64,000 bases of DNA from Cryoendolithus antarcticus (Eukaryota > Ascomycota > Dothideomycetes > Cladosporiales > Cladosporiaceae): the NCBI GenBank assembly GCA_002077065.1, contig NAJO01000002.1, forward strand, positions 310,001 through 374,000. Reading direction: 5' to 3'. Of this stretch, positions 1 through 18,912 are shown piece by piece; position 1 is the stretch's first letter, and each line of letters opens with the position of its first letter. Below the pieces are notes generated by a model. It was not told the DNA's origin and searched no databases. It saw only the letters and a list, made by a program, of their open reading frames with translations. The position numbers and the translations under genes are program-made.

Positions 1-411
1 GAGATTACTGTGTCTTTCCTTGGCAACGCTCAGACAGCACTCCAGCTCCTCCGCAAGGATGCCATCTCTACCAATCCCTACGGTCGTGTGTCTCATGACA
101 CACTGCAGCGTAAGATCTCTGCCTCCTTCACATTATTGTCATGACTCTGTCACGCCCCCGGTAAGGGAGGACAAATCCTTCCCGGTGAGGTCGGAATCGC
201 ACTCCGTCCTTTGCTGCGGGGTATGGGCCGTGGCCTATACTCATCCGGTGGACATGGTCGTGGGCTTGTCAGAGGTGAGGAGGTGGCGGTAGGGTGCATG
301 CATATTACTTAACGCGCAATCGTCGCTGTGAGTGTGTCTTTCGGAGTACCATTGTGCCGCTCTGGAGCTCACGACATGTCCTGCCTGCGCGATGATCAGC
401 CAATAGAAATC
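1..411. other. Left edge, no gene recognised
   Basis: No open frame here resembles a known protein. The right part is the upstream region of the Zn2Cys6 regulator that starts at 412. Confidence 0.6.
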
Positions 412-2552
412 ATGTCGACAACACTGGACGGCGAGCCGCCATGTAAGCGAGCGAAGCACATGGCGAAGACGTGAGTGCTACTGGTCATATGTTCCCACCA
501 ATAATTTACACCGAGACTGAATGCCTACTCCAGATGTGAGGCATGCCGAGCCAAGAAGAGCAAGTGCGACAGTGCTAGACCACGATGTGCCACATGCCAG
601 CAGAGAGGTACGGTCTGTATACTAGTCACGTGCCTTGATGCGACTGACACGCGTCCGGTTTAGATCTGTCTTGCACATATAGAGAGAAGGGTCAGCCGGG
701 CCTAAGACCCGGCTTCGGCAAAGCAGTCGAGACTCGCATCGACCAGCTTGAGAGGACCGTGAACGAGATCAAGCATAGCCTACAGACTGTGCTTGATCAC
801 ATTCAGATTCAGCCCAACATGTCAGCATTTCCGGCAGGCGATCAGGGCTCGATTCGGCACGACGCTGGCAGCCGTGCGCCTCGAGGACCAAATGTCGAAT
901 TACCAGATATGTTTTGGCCCACGCCAGGACTCGCTGGGGGAATGATCCCAAGCACCAGCGCGGCAGCCCTGGAAGATCTACATTCCCCTGCGACAGTGAT
1001 GTCGTCCCACATGCAGCCAGTGACCGGCCTACCACCCATTCCGGTCATTACAAAACTCGTGCATCTCTTCTTCGAACATGTTTATCCATGGTTTCCGATA
1101 TTCCATAGACCCAGCTTTGAAGCGATGATGTTCGAGCCAGGGCGAGAGATCCTGCTTCACGGAATTCTCACCACCTCATTCAGGTTTTGGATAGATGCAG
1201 CTCCATTAATCGAGCAGCGCAAGGCGTATGTCAAAACCGCCAGAGAGCGAATACTGCTCGCGACTATCGATGACTGCACGTTGCTGAGCGCTCAAGCTCT
1301 GGCTCTTGCGGCAGTCGATGCTCTAGGACAAGGCACAGGACCTCGCGCCTGGAACTCGATGTCATTATTGGCGACAGCCGCGAAGCACCTAGAGCTTTCT
1401 AAAAGCCAGTCACTGGAATTCACAGAGAGATCGACTCCCCTAGTCGCCAACGATCCGGATGACGATGGAGAGCTTTCAATTGTACAAGCAGAAGAGAGGA
1501 AGCGTCTGCTATGGGCAATTTGTAGCCTAGATCGTTTCTCGAGCGTCTCGCATGGACAGCCCGGAGGCATTGACATGAGAAACATCCGCCTGCCATATCC
1601 CAAATCGGACGATCAGTGGGAGCAGAACTCGCCTGATCGATGGTATCAAGCACCGACAGTGAAGTCTTCATTCCATGAAGCAGATACTGGCGCTTCGTAC
1701 GACGTATGGCACCACTACATCGATGCACTGGCATTTGTTGACCGTTCCAACCAATTCCTGATCCAACCGGTGAATCTGATGGTCTCTGTGCAGTGCCAAG
1801 AATGGCAAAGCAACTTTCGGAGACTTGACACTTCCCTCAGCAGTTGGTTCAACGCATTACCTGCGCAGGTGCGGGAACCGCAAACAATGTTCAGCCCGGC
1901 ATGGGTCATGCTGCAGGCGACAGTATACCTGTAAGTTACTATAACGACCGACCGGATGGTATTGCATGTATGCTGACAATATGAACCCCTCAGCATACGG
2001 ACTCGCATGTACACAGTCGCAGCCTTCCCATCAACGACTTCACCGTACGTGAAGGCTTCCACAGCAGCACGATTGAGGTGTCGTGACACGATCACACATG
2101 TCGCAGCACTGGTTCAGTCACTCAGCCCAGGCGATCTGGACTGTCTACCACCAATGTTCGCGTTCGTCCTGTGGGTCGCCGCTCGAAGTCTCGCGATTTT
2201 GTGGACCACACACCACGAGTCTACTCCTGGTCCTGACATGGATGCGCTGCTTAATGGACTGCGTCAGATGGCGATCCGATGGCCATGCGCACAGAGATAT
2301 GCCGACCTACTGCAGCTAATCATGGATGACACAGACTCAGAGGCACGTCCGAAGCTTCTCGAGATCTTCAACGATACTCGACGCACCGCCTATGGACTGG
2401 AGAAGAAGCTCGGCAAGATTGCGGGCAGTCCTTCCGCGAGCCAAGATCTGTTTTCTTTCGACTTCTTGGACATGCCGTTCCTCGATAACGATATAAATGA
2501 TGGCTCTTGGCTACCGCTTTTCTCCGACAACGCCGTTAATGACTGGCTATGA
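412..2552 (+). CDS. Zn2Cys6 fungal-specific transcription factor
   Basis: Four exons (412-470, 534-607, 664-1930, 1994-2552) give about 652 aa; every junction is GT-AG and keeps phase. Residues about 21-48 hold the binuclear zinc cluster: CEACRAKKSKC, then two further cysteines in CATC, with the sixth cysteine in LSCTY after intron 2. A short basic and coiled-coil linker follows (near RIDQLERTVNEIK). From about residue 165 the fungal-specific MHR region begins (FFEHVYPWFPIFHRPSF, then QALALAAVDALG). This family binds CGG-type DNA sites in the nucleus and usually controls a metabolic pathway; the target here is not known. It converges on the 2-hydroxyacid dehydrogenase gene with only 58 bp between stop codons, but convergent genes need not be co-regulated. 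ATG 412 was chosen because it splices cleanly into the zinc cluster. Confidence 0.9.
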
Positions 2553-2610
2553 TTGTGAGTACATCATACTGGCAGAAGCAGTCTCAATCTATCAGCTCAA
2601 GCCACTTTTG

Positions 2611-3799
2611 CTATAGATGGTGTGATCCACTTTGCTCGGCCTGCTGTTCTGCTACCAGGGTCACAAGTCGCCCTTGCTCAACCGCTGTTCGGGCATTGGC
2701 AAGGGTTAGCTCTTCCATCTTGGTCTTAGTCTATCGAGAGATTAGCGGAAAGATTCGAGCATCAGAACGATTCAATTGTCCTACCTCCACTGTGGAAGTG
2801 CCCATATGCGGCAGCAAGCATACGTGCGGGTTGCGCAAAAGGCCAGGATGTAAGTTTGGCTCTTGCTGATAGACGTCCAGGCCGACTGACAAGACCCTAC
2901 CAGAGTCGAGAGCTTGCACCAAAGCATCTTCATCTAGAACACCTCCTCGAGCTGTGTTGACGATAATGATTCCAGACTTCATCTTGTTGAACTCTGCCGT
3001 GGATATGATGTTTCTAGTCTTCGCCTGGAACTGGCATTAGCAGGTCTCGACTTGACGTAAGCTGCAGCTCATGCTTACATTCAGCGGTAGATTCAAGCTT
3101 AGAACATCGCTCTGCGCCAGCAGCTCATCAAAGCTCACATAACGAGCACCGTCCGCCTCATGCTTAGAAAGCTGGTTGCGGTTATGGTAGATCACTTGCA
3201 TATCGAAGCACTCCGCTTTCCGCTTCAGATTTCGTCCGATCCCACCCATGCCGAGGACTCCCAGCACCTTTCCTTGCGGATCATGTCCTAAGGGTGGCGG
3301 AGGCACAGCGGACTTCCATTCGCCATGCCTGATAGCCAGGATCCCATTGTTGAAGCCTCGGAGCGTGGCAAGGATGAGAAAGATGGCGGCGTCCGCAGTG
3401 GCGTCTTCGACTACATTCGGGCAATTGGACACCTGGATACCTCGCGCGCTGCAAGCTGCGATGTCGATGCTATCATAGCCGGCGCCGTTGTGGCAGATGT
3501 AGCCAACGCTCGCTGGTAGGGCATTGACGAGGGTGGAGTCGAATTTCCCAGCTTGAGCGAAGCTGGCGGGTGCGCGGTCCACGATGACGGTCACGTCATC
3601 GAGAGTGCCGTCTGAGCACTGGGTGAGGAAGTGGTCGCGGTCGCGGGCGTCGGACTTCGTCGTTGTGGCGATGTAGGAAAGAGCTTCCCATGTCGATGCA
3701 GTACTATGACGCGAGTCAGCACATTTGCTCTCGATGATATGAAGGTACTCTCTGTTACTGATCTAGCTTGCCGAGCAGTAGAATCCTGTGACTGTCCAT
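2611..3799 (-). CDS. D-isomer-specific 2-hydroxyacid dehydrogenase (glyoxylate/hydroxypyruvate reductase-like)
   Basis: Exons 3799-3759, 3703-3079, 3024-2785 and 2730-2611 (minus strand) give 341 aa, the usual family length. The 14-residue first exon (MDSHRILLLGKLDH) splices to the conserved WEALSYIA segment. Family marks are the NAD-binding GVLGMGGIGRNLKRK motif, the catalytic Arg in IVNTARGGVLDEDAL, the Glu in VYQQEP and the His in LLPHMGTST. A 54-nt intron (2731-2784) joins GTSTVE to TKTKMEELTLANAR; reading through it would give a false C terminus. Members reduce 2-keto acids such as glyoxylate or hydroxypyruvate with NAD(P)H in the cytosol; the exact substrate cannot be read from sequence. 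Confidence 0.92.
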
Positions 3800-4513
3800 A
3801 TTGTGATTGTTGACTGCTTGTCTGTTTCTTCAACCCGTCCGGTCAATACGCCTCTTGAGCTCCATGCGTCAAATCGAGCTCAGGCACCTAGACTTGCCTG
3901 CTGTCATAGGCGGATGATCATTGAACCGAGATGACTATTCGCGGTGCGGTCTTCGCCTGACTGCTTCCGGTGAAAGGTGGAGTAGCATTGGGGCATGTGA
4001 ATTTGATTACTAGATACACAGATTACGATTTCTACTACTCTGCAGTGTGTGCCCGTGGCTCCATACAGCACAGATGTTGGCATAGTCTGATCTGGCTTGA
4101 GAGCAGACACCCCCTGATTGCGTGCCGCGCACAATTCCAGTGACTATGGACACATAACATAATTTCGCTTGAGTCTCTATCGCACTTCGCCTCGTGCCGG
4201 CGCAGAAGTTATTCCGTATGCATTGAACGTCAGCGCAGCAGCAGTGACTGCCTCATGTCAACAAGTGGGTCACCTTCTTGTGGTGAGGCGGACTTGTACT
4301 TCGCTGGCAATGTGGCGGCGTCGCATGCTGCATCGCTGATTTTATCATCGGCTCGATGCGCTGGTCTGTGCCAACGCATCGGCTGCAAATGCTCATGGAA
4401 CCACGAAGGCACGCATGCGGGTCATCCTGCACACGCGCCCTGCCACTGCATGCGACTGACTTGACCGCTGCTCTTATTCTAGAGCATCAATAGTATGTCG
4501 TTCTCCGCGATGA
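3800..4513. other. Intergenic, nothing recognised
   Basis: This stretch lies between the dehydrogenase start and the end of the PQ-loop gene. Short frames here do not look like protein. Confidence 0.5.
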
Positions 4514-5733
4514 CTATGGCTCCCTTCCTCTATCATCACTGTCCCTTCTTCGAGGTGCAGCCTCGCGAAAGCCAGTGGATGGTGCGACGTTGTTGCGGTA
4601 CAGAAAGAACTGCACGAAGACCCCCGCGTCGAGGAATAGCGTGCCCAGACTCCCCACCAGCCAACTGAGGTTGATGAGTATGTACTTGCCATATACCTGG
4701 CGTGCTTCTCCAGGTCTGCAATGGCTCTCGTGCCAATGACCGTGTCGATGCCGACTGCAGATGGGTTCGAATGCAAAGATGCTGAGGACGTAGGTCAAAT
4801 TACCAATGCAGGCGAAGAGGAAGAACAGGGCGTTCAGTCCGTCGGTGCTTTGACGGCGATAATTTAGCAAAAGCTGTGGGATGCGGCTGCCAAGGTACAG
4901 CACCGCACAAACGTAGCCGAAAATCTGACCCAAGAGGTTGAAGTGCAGGGTACTAGCTTGCGAGTCTGCCTCTGTCTTCCCATCAGAGCTGCTCGACTCT
5001 GGCGCCGAAGGTGAGAGATAGTAGCCAGCGACTCCTGCGGCGATCACCATGACTATGGCTGTACTGTTGAACAAGATCGCCTGAAGCCAACTTCGAGGTT
5101 GTGACGGTTTGATCACGTCTGTAGTAGTCACATCATGATGTTGCGGATGCAATGGCGTGACAGGAGAAAAGTGCGTAGGGTCCAGACTGGCGAGACGCTC
5201 GCGAAATGAGGATGCAGATCGAGTCCGGGAGCGGTCTGCATCAGCTGCTGTGAGAGGCTTCGCGATGCCGACTTCGACATGGCCAGGGCGAAGACTGCCC
5301 GCCTCCTGGAGTAGGGGCGATTCTTCTGTGGGCTCAGAGTCATCAATAGCGTTGTTCTTCTCCGGTCTGGGATCTCGAAGGGTGAAGCCACGGTAGTAGA
5401 AGCATTGGCCCAGCAGGACGATGTCTGCCAGAGTATAGTATATCGCCAGTATGATCTAGTCACATGTTAGTGGAGCCTATCCGAGCTAGACCTAGAGGTA
5501 CATACCATTGTCGGCAGTACGCCCTGCAGCACCGAACCCAAGATATTGAATACATCACCAGCCAGCCAGATGATCACGAACTCGACACTCAAGCCATCAG
5601 CCGACGAACGCCTGAAGTTCTCAATGATCTGCGGAGAGAAGACAACGACCCAGCATGCAATGCTGATTGAGCCACAGATGCCACTGAGTGCTTCGATGTC
5701 GAAGCCGTTGTAGCTGGCTGCCGGAGGGTACAT
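4514..5733 (-). CDS. PQ-loop repeat membrane protein (Ypq/PQLC2-type vacuolar basic amino acid transporter)
   Basis: Exons 5733-5506 and 5455-4514 give 389 aa; the 50-nt intron splits GVLPTM from IILAIYYTLADIVLLGQ. There are two PQ-loop repeats: SPQIIENFRRSSADGLS near residues 31-47, and IPQLLLNYRRQSTDGLN in the second half. About seven membrane helices are visible, with a long polar loop between the two repeat halves that contains PLLQEAGS-like acidic and Ser-rich stretches. In yeast and animals this architecture exports cationic amino acids from the vacuole or lysosome; I infer the same role. The histidine-rich SRHRHGHWHESH segment lies in the last lumenal loop, where relatives are usually shorter. 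Confidence 0.88.
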
Positions 5734-7026
5734 GAGCGCGGTGCGACGCGTTTCGCGTCGCGCAAATGCCTTGAAGATGTGCTCCTAGAGTTCTCTACAC
5801 AAATGATTTCGAGAGGTATGGATTCCGTATTTCGCCCAAGTGGTGATCCGTACTACTTTGTCAATTTTGTTGATCAGATCGAAGTTGGAGGAGTCACGAG
5901 TCGGGATGCCGTTTTCACGCCATGGCTGTGAGGTAAAAAGCTGAACTCTATCGTGAAAACGCTATGGACCGTGCACTACAAACAACTTTCCACCAGCACG
6001 TTCGAATCCTAACCCCATCAACCGCCCGCCATGGATTCTCCATCAGTGATATCATTCACCAGCCGCAGGCAGCTATATCCAGGTGAAGTCGCGGCACCTC
6101 TGTAAAAGCTTGATGCACACCTGTCGGCCATTCGGGCGACTTTCAAGGTGCTGCCAGAGGCGAATCTTCCAGGTGGTTGCGACATCGCGTATGCGAAGCA
6201 ACAGGTGGTCTTGACTGTCTACCTCTCCGGAACCACGTTGAGCCCGTTCACATAGCGGTCGCGCAAGATGAGGAAGTCTCAGGACACACCGCTGAGCTTG
6301 GACGAAGGTTCAAAGCACAAGGCTGCGGTTCAGCCTTGCATGTACGACACCCGATTGACCTCACAATTCTCTTATCGTAGTCGCAATGTGCACGCTTCTG
6401 GCGCATGGCTCAACCCTGGATGGCGTTAGGACCATCGAATCACAATTACACACATCATTCTGCCGCATGCTCGTTATGGTCCTTCCAAACATCAGCCATC
6501 CGCAGCGGTGCCAATTTCCCTTGGGCCAACTGGATACCTTCGTAACTCTCGCAATCAGAGACAGCTGGTCGACTCGCAAGATTGATGGGCGTATGTCGTC
6601 GTCAATCGCCATCTGAGAGTGGTGCTATGGTGCCAGACATGGACAATCAGGTGGCGCAAACAGCGTGGAAGGTTCAGCCTTGCTAACCTGCACAAATCGC
6701 CATGGGCTCCGACGCCGGCCGCAGCGGCCTCAACAGTGGACCTTCAGGGGACGTAGCCTTGCACGAGCCGCGAACGGGTGCACTTGAATCAGTCCCGTCC
6801 CTGCTCCGTATGGACCTGGAGCCCTGCCTACAAGCTTCCGCGTCCCGAACAACCCAAGTGGGTATATCATCGCCGCTTAGCCTGCTACGTCTGACACTCC
6901 GCTGACATCCACGTGGAAAGGCGTGATCAGGCTGTCCATCTACTCATTCACAATAAATCCCGCTGATCTACCTGGTCCGCCGCCAGCGTACTATAACGAA
7001 CCATAGCTCAACAGGACGAAACTACA
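5734..7026. other. Intergenic, nothing recognised
   Basis: About 1.3 kb without a recognisable gene. A tRNA-like GTTCGAATC word near 6000 lacks flanking arms (see rejected items). Confidence 0.5.
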
Positions 7027-7562
7027 ATGATGCGATTCTTCCGCCGCGACCCAGATGCGGATGGCGATCCTTCGACTACTACAACGACCGCCAGTCTGTT
7101 CCTGCGTGTCGTGCAGATCAGTCTCGGCATCACAGTATTCGGGATTTATACCGTTCACAGGCCTGAACCCACCGCATGCACATACTCCCAAGTTGTAGCC
7201 GTCTTCTCGATCATCACAGCTTCGATCTGCGCTTACTCTAGCATCCGCCGGAGACATTTTGTGTCTTTGTGGGACTTGCTGAAAGGCCCAAACCAGAGAA
7301 TCGCGTCTCTTGTATGGGAATTCGTACTTGTGTAAGTCTGCACCGAGTTCTGACTTTTGTACGACCCTGGCTGATGCACGGTGTCTGCCACAGCGTGTTG
7401 TGGATTGCAGTCACTGCGCTATTCGGCCACTACACAGCTGGATTACACCCTAGTTTGATGGGCAATGCTGCCATCGTTGACTTAGTGAACTTGTTTACAT
7501 GGGCAATCACGGCGCTGATTGGCGCATTTCGATGGTCGATGTATTGGAAGAACGGACGGTGA
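7027..7562 (+). CDS. Small four-helix membrane protein, MARVEL-like
   Basis: Exons 7027-7331 and 7394-7562 give 157 aa; the donor GTAAGT and acceptor CACAG join EFVLV to VLWIAVTALFGHY in phase. Four hydrophobic segments are seen, around LRVVQISLGITVFGIYTV, VVAVFSIITASICAY, the spliced EFVLVVLWIAVTALF and IVDLVNLFTWAITALIGAF, with short tails ending WSMYWKNGR. Size, helix spacing and the ordered loops match fungal MARVEL-domain proteins, which sit in plasma-membrane or secretory membranes. No enzymatic motif is visible. It converges with the molybdate transporter gene (105 bp between stops). Confidence 0.75.
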
Positions 7563-7667
7563 CGTTCGTTCGCTGTGTGAGTGAGTGGGTTGATGAATCG
7601 CGAGCATGCAAAGGTTGATCTGGACTATGCATTGAGGCATGTGCAAGAGATACGGCTCAATAATCGC

Positions 7668-8999
7668 TCACTCGAGCTGCACAGCCCTCCGCCGACCTCT
7701 AAAACTGGCAGTCCACTGTGGCACTTGTAGACTCCAATGCCAGAGCATCCCGATAGTGAAGCCTAGTGCGTCATTCTTGGAAGCTAGGCAGCCAGCGACT
7801 GTGACTAGCATCACCATATAGCGATCTTTACCCTGCTTCTCAATAATGACCTTCGTCTCCTCTGCTGCGCTACCGTCGCCCGACTGCCTCTCCGCCTGCT
7901 CCCACAAATCCGAGGTATTGCTAGCGCCCTGCCCTACCTTTGCCAGCTCGACACCAGCGGCTATGACCATGACGCCTAGGAGACTCTTAGGGAAGCGTTG
8001 TAGGAGAGGCACAATAGCATTACCCGCGAAGAGACCGAGTAGTAACTTGAAAGTACCGAGAACGATGACGCTGGCGCCGGATCTTGCTCCGAAGTGATAT
8101 TGACCTGCCAGACCGCCGGAGCCGTGGCATATCGGCATAGCACCAAACCAGCAGCCAAAGAGGTTCCAAGTGGCCACTGAGAGCCCAATGGAAGTCGTCG
8201 ATGGTGTAGGTGGGAATGTCGGGAAGAGAGTGGCAGAGAGCGACGTCACTGCCAGGATGGAGTTGAGGGTTGTCAGCGGTAATTGAGGCAACGCAGCATC
8301 GATTGCTCCAGTCTCCCAAGACTTACGTCCCGGTATGAGCCCTTTTGGATGCCAGGATTGAGACGTTAAAGATCGCACAGTACGAACGTGGCTTGGTATT
8401 GAGAACATAGCCAAGAACACAGCCAGCAGCGTGATGATGAGTGCGTATGGGAAGCGTCTGATGTGCTTAGAACCCAGCAGCGTCAGGAAAGCTCCCACAG
8501 CCAGCAGTTTGTTGTCCTCGAGTGGTGATTGCCATGACAAGGGCAGAATGAGATTACTACCTGCGCTGATGACTAGGCTGAGCCCTGCACCTACTTGGAT
8601 CCCCTTAACCACAGGAAGAGGTACCACTCGATTAAGCCATCTTAGCAGACCGGTAACGCTCAGTATAAGCACCGCGATAGCGACTGTCAGTCCGGCGGCC
8701 GCTGTTTGGTCCTTGCTGAACTTCTGGCTGATTGCTATGGCTGCGATGGCTTTCATCGGTTGCACTGGAAGCGGAATGCCAAAGACAATCCCAGTGACTA
8801 TGTTGGCCAATCCAGAGAAGACCAGCGTACTCGAAAGATCGATCGATCCCTGGACAGCCAGAGCAATCATGAGCGGAAGCAAGGTGCCCAAGTCACCCAG
8901 CGATCCTGAGATCTCGGACAGTGGCGCATCGCGGATGGTGCGTAGGTTGTATGCGCCGGTCGTCTGAATGTGTGCTCGCAGACCACCGAGACGATCCAT
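7668..8999 (-). CDS. Molybdate transporter, MOT1/SulP-like
   Basis: A single exon of 443 aa with about ten or more hydrophobic segments. Family signatures are ISGSLGDLGTLLPLMIALA near residue 30, GIPLPVQPMKAIAAIAIS near residue 75, and CHGSGGLAGQYHFGARSGAS near residue 290. These define the MOT1 branch of the sulfate-permease-like transporters, which take up or redistribute molybdate for molybdenum-cofactor enzymes such as nitrate reductase. The loop WEQAERQSGDGSAAEE is less conserved. The gene is divergent from the ankyrin gene, with 187 bp between starts. No other molybdenum-cofactor gene is in the window. Confidence 0.9.
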   Translation of the reverse strand: MDRLGGLRAHIQTTGAYNLRTIRDAPLSEISGSLGDLGTLLPLMIALAVQGSIDLSSTLVFSGLANIVTGIVFGIPLPVQPMKAIAAIAISQKFSKDQTAAAGLTVAIAVLILSVTGLLRWLNRVVPLPVVKGIQVGAGLSLVISAGSNLILPLSWQSPLEDNKLLAVGAFLTLLGSKHIRRFPYALIITLLAVFLAMFSIPSHVRTVRSLTSQSWHPKGLIPGRKSWETGAIDAALPQLPLTTLNSILAVTSLSATLFPTFPPTPSTTSIGLSVATWNLFGCWFGAMPICHGSGGLAGQYHFGARSGASVIVLGTFKLLLGLFAGNAIVPLLQRFPKSLLGVMVIAAGVELAKVGQGASNTSDLWEQAERQSGDGSAAEETKVIIEKQGKDRYMVMLVTVAGCLASKNDALGFTIGMLWHWSLQVPQWTASFRGRRRAVQLE

Positions 9000-9186
9000 C
9001 TTACTTGATGCGTCGCTCGTCTATCAAGATTCGAATGTTTGGACGACGTCCAACAACCGAGTCGACCTCATGCGCCGAACACTAGTCGCCGTTACAGCCG
9101 AACCAATGAGATCTCTGCAAATCTTTTGTGAACCTCGTTCGTCAACGCTGCCAATATCAACTACATGAAACCTCACATACATCATT

Positions 9187-9886
9187 ATGACTTCGAGCCA
9201 ACCATCGTCACTGACGGCTGACGAAATCGACGATTTGCTCTACTATACGCGAGTGAACGAGAAGGATGAGCTGGTGAAGACGATCGACGAGCTGGCGCAG
9301 AAACACCAATGCAATAAAGATGCAATACTGGAGGCTGGCATAGACCCCGAAACAGGCAATAGCACGCTACACTATTGCGCAGCAAACGGACTCACCGGTG
9401 GGTAGTCTGTCAAAAGTGTTGGCAAAGCACGAGGCTAAGTACAAGTCAGATCTCCTACCTACTCTTCTTCAATTCCTCCCCAAACCACTATCTCAAGTCA
9501 ATGCCACGGCTACTTCCTCTCAAGCTTCATCAGCTCCAGGGCTTGTCAACCGTCAAAACGTGCAAGGCAGCACGCCGCTGCACTGGGCTTCGCTCAATGG
9601 TCACCTCACAGTCGTGAAGCTCCTCACTGAGGCCGGCGCAGATATGTGGATCAAGAATTCAGCTGGTCACCTTGCCATGTTCGAAGCCGAGCGCGCAGAC
9701 AAAGGAGAAGTCGTGCAGTACTTGCTCGAGGCTGGTGGCAAAGAAGTGGAGAGTCTCGGACACGAGGGCCAGCCAAGCAGCGAAGATGTCCAAGACATCG
9801 ATGCGGAGACGTCACAAGATGGGTCCGCAGCTGCTGGAGCCGACAAGGACAACGATGTCACGATGGACGAGGCGGGGCCAGGTTGA
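9187..9886 (+). CDS. Ankyrin-repeat protein, YAR1-like
   Basis: Exons 9187-9397 and 9450-9886 give 215 aa. The two halves lie in different frames; a 52-nt intron (GTGGGT donor, a CTAAG branch word, TCAG acceptor) joins HYCAANGLT to DLLPTLLQFLPK in phase. The N terminus (LTADEIDDLLYYTRVNEKDEL) and the ankyrin units (NSTLHYCAANG; GSTPLHWASLNGHLTVVKLL) match the yeast Yar1 family. Yar1 is a cytosolic chaperone that escorts ribosomal protein uS3 to assembling 40S subunits. The acidic C-terminal tail (EDVQDIDAETSQDGS, then DKDNDVTMDE) is also typical. It is divergent from the molybdate transporter. Confidence 0.85.
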
Positions 9887-10888
9887 AAGACACTGTGAAG
9901 TTGTTCTGTGCGCCAATGGCGGCGGCGCACTATGCGCCGGCTATATCTGGGGCGCTGAGATCAACGCGAGGGGTTCGCTGCGTTTCGCGGGGACGTAGTA
10001 GCACGCGCGCGGATGTGACAGATCTTTCCGGCCGCGCTACGGTGCGCTGAAGGGCCTGCCAAGCGCACACCAACACCACTTACGATGTATGGGCAGACGA
10101 GCGCATGCTCTCCCGGGATGAGTCGAGGATCTGCTGAGCGGTGGAGGTGCGTAGCTCGATCGACTGGCGATGTGAGGGCGGCCACGTATTGGAAGCTCGC
10201 TTTTTGGGAGGCTCCGCGGCGGTCTGTGTGATGAGACTAGTCGCGCAGCCCAAGTAGCATTCAAGTACCAAATTACTTTACTTAGTCTTCAGCAGCCAGA
10301 TTTAGGGTTGATAACCTCAGCCACACATCTAGTCCGAGCAAGATCGTGATGGATCAACCTCATTGATCGACCCCGGCTTGTCAAAGTCATTGAATAGCAT
10401 CTAGCAATATACTGTAGAATTCTGACATTCACCATGTATCGTGTTCAGCAAATTCGGACGATTTTTCCCCGCAGACCTATGCTCTCCAGTCTTGGAGTAT
10501 GATGAGACACTTCCCAATGCAGCTTCGCTGGCGACTCTGGTATACTTTGTAAATTTGATCAAAGTGCCTTGTCCCCCGGGGCATCACGGCCCGATGTGAA
10601 CAATAAGGCACGACAACAGGGAAGAGGCACAATAACGATATCGTAAAGTCGACTCATAAACTAGCGCGACTACTCAGCTACACCTATCCTCACACAACCA
10701 GTACCGCGGAACCACCCCAGGTCTTCACAGCTAGTTTCCACATTGCCAGACACCATCTATCCCATGACCACATTGTGCAGCGAACACCGAGCCAACTCGT
10801 TTCCTCCACCATGAACCCAGACACCGCCCTCAGACCACCACTCGTCCGAGCATAAGAGATGCACCCACTAATACCTGCTCACCAACTC
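9887..10888. other. Intergenic between convergent genes, nothing recognised
   Basis: About 1 kb containing the 3' ends of the ankyrin and KDM5 genes. I see no supported gene or repeat. Confidence 0.5.
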
Positions 10889-17360
<6,472 letters not shown>

Positions 17361-18715
17361 ATGGACAAGCCCATACCAGCTTTCTATGCGTGCTACTTGC
17401 TAAGATCAACAATCCGCCACGCGTCGCTGTATGTGGGCAGCACGCCCAACCCGGTTCGACGACTCAAACAGCACAATGGCGAATCGAAGGGCGGCGCAGT
17501 CAAGACGTCGAAAGACTCACTGCGACCATGGGAGATGACGTGTCTGGTCACTGGCTTTCCAAGCAAGATCGCTGCGCTGCAGTTCGAGTAAGTCACACCG
17601 ATATTTACTCAAGGCAGCTTTAGTTCAGTGTCATGCTTTGCTCTTCCTCTCGATTAGTGGGGTGTACGAAACTAATCGATCTTGCTGCGCAGATTGCTGA
17701 CATTCTCTCCAGATGGGCATGGCAGCATACCCACTTAACCCGCCATGTCTCTCCCAACTCTCGCCTCTCCCGCGCCAAGGATGGCGGCACACGGCTCTCT
17801 CCCAAATCTGGTCGCCTTCGCAAGCGACCCGGTAAGCCGCGCGTCTGCCTGACAGACCGACTTGCAAATCTCCATCTTCTGCTTCGATCAAGCAGCTTCG
17901 AGCGTTGGCCATTGCGAGTGACCTTCTATGCCGAAGATGTCTTTAAGATCTGGCAGCGTTGGCTGAAGCAGGATCCTGCGCGAGATGGAGGCATCAGGGA
18001 TGGCATCGAGGTGGGACTGTGCGAAGGCAGCGCATCAGCGACAGGTGCTGAGGATGTGCTGAGTGGAATCCAGGCATTGGATGTCGGGTACGCTGCATTA
18101 AAGCCACGTCTGAAAAGCTCGAAAGTCCTGCTTGAAGCTGCGGAATTGTGTTGTACGCTTTGCAAGGCTGAGTTGCCAAGTACTGGAGCTGGTGTACTTG
18201 TATGCACACACGATGGCTGCAGGAGCACTACTCACCTCACTTGCCTTGCGAAGCGTTTCCTTGCGAAGGGTGTGGATAAGGCGGCACTACTGCCTACACA
18301 AGGGAATTGTGCGGCTTGCCAAGGTGAGCTCCACTGGGTAGATCTAGTCAAGGAGCTCAGCCTGCGGATGCGTGGTGAGAAGGAAATCGAAGCACTGTTC
18401 AAGGTGCCACGGGTTCGTAAGCAAAAAGCTGCGACGAGCAAGGCAGATGTGCTGCCAGAAGATGACGAAGACGAGGAAGTATGCGAAAGCGACGAGCTGC
18501 CTGACGAGCTTATGTTGCCTGAGGGAGAACAGGGAAAAGCCGAATGGGCACAGCTACCTGATACGAGCGATATAGAGAAGCATGACGGGCTTGTGATGAG
18601 AAGTGAGCCGAATCCTCTGCACCGCAGGAAGGCCGCCGATGTGTATGCTGGGCCGTCGAAATCGGAGCCAGTTGTCGAAGACAGCGACTGGGACGATGCG
18701 GATATACTAACATGA
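17361..18715 (+). CDS. SLX1: SLX1 structure-specific endonuclease subunit
   Basis: Exons 17361-17587 and 17713-18715 give 409 aa. The N-terminal GIY-YIG nuclease is clear: [24 protein letters not shown] and, across the intron, LQFEWAWQ, whose Glu76 is the metal-binding catalytic residue. A C-terminal RING/PHD-like zinc domain follows ([35 protein letters not shown]). Slx1 pairs with Slx4 in the nucleus to cut branched DNA such as Holliday junctions and flaps. The 125-nt intron is longer than its neighbours but both sides match the family. The acidic tail after about residue 310 is disordered. UreG follows on the same strand 197 bp downstream. Confidence 0.93.
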
Positions 18716-18912
18716 ATGTACATGATCTACAATGATATCAGGAGTCGCTATGCTCAAGGTACTTGTGAAGTATGTCTTTCGTGATCTACCCTGCAAACCG
18801 ATAAGTCCTTATCGCCCCCTGCAGCCAACCCCTCCACCCCACCAATCCGTCTAGACCTCACTTCGCAACTACACTCCAAACACCTTTACCCTTCCCACCC
18901 TCTACCCCAACC

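Noticed and set aside
5995..6012. GTTCGAATC word resembling a tRNA B box
   Set aside because: The flanking bases do not form a T-arm, and no A box or acceptor stem was found at a suitable distance.
9398..9405. An eight-base GT...AG micro-intron explaining the frame change in the YAR1-like gene
   Set aside because: Far too short to be spliced; the 52-nt intron 9398-9449 has a proper branch word and acceptor and gives conserved protein.
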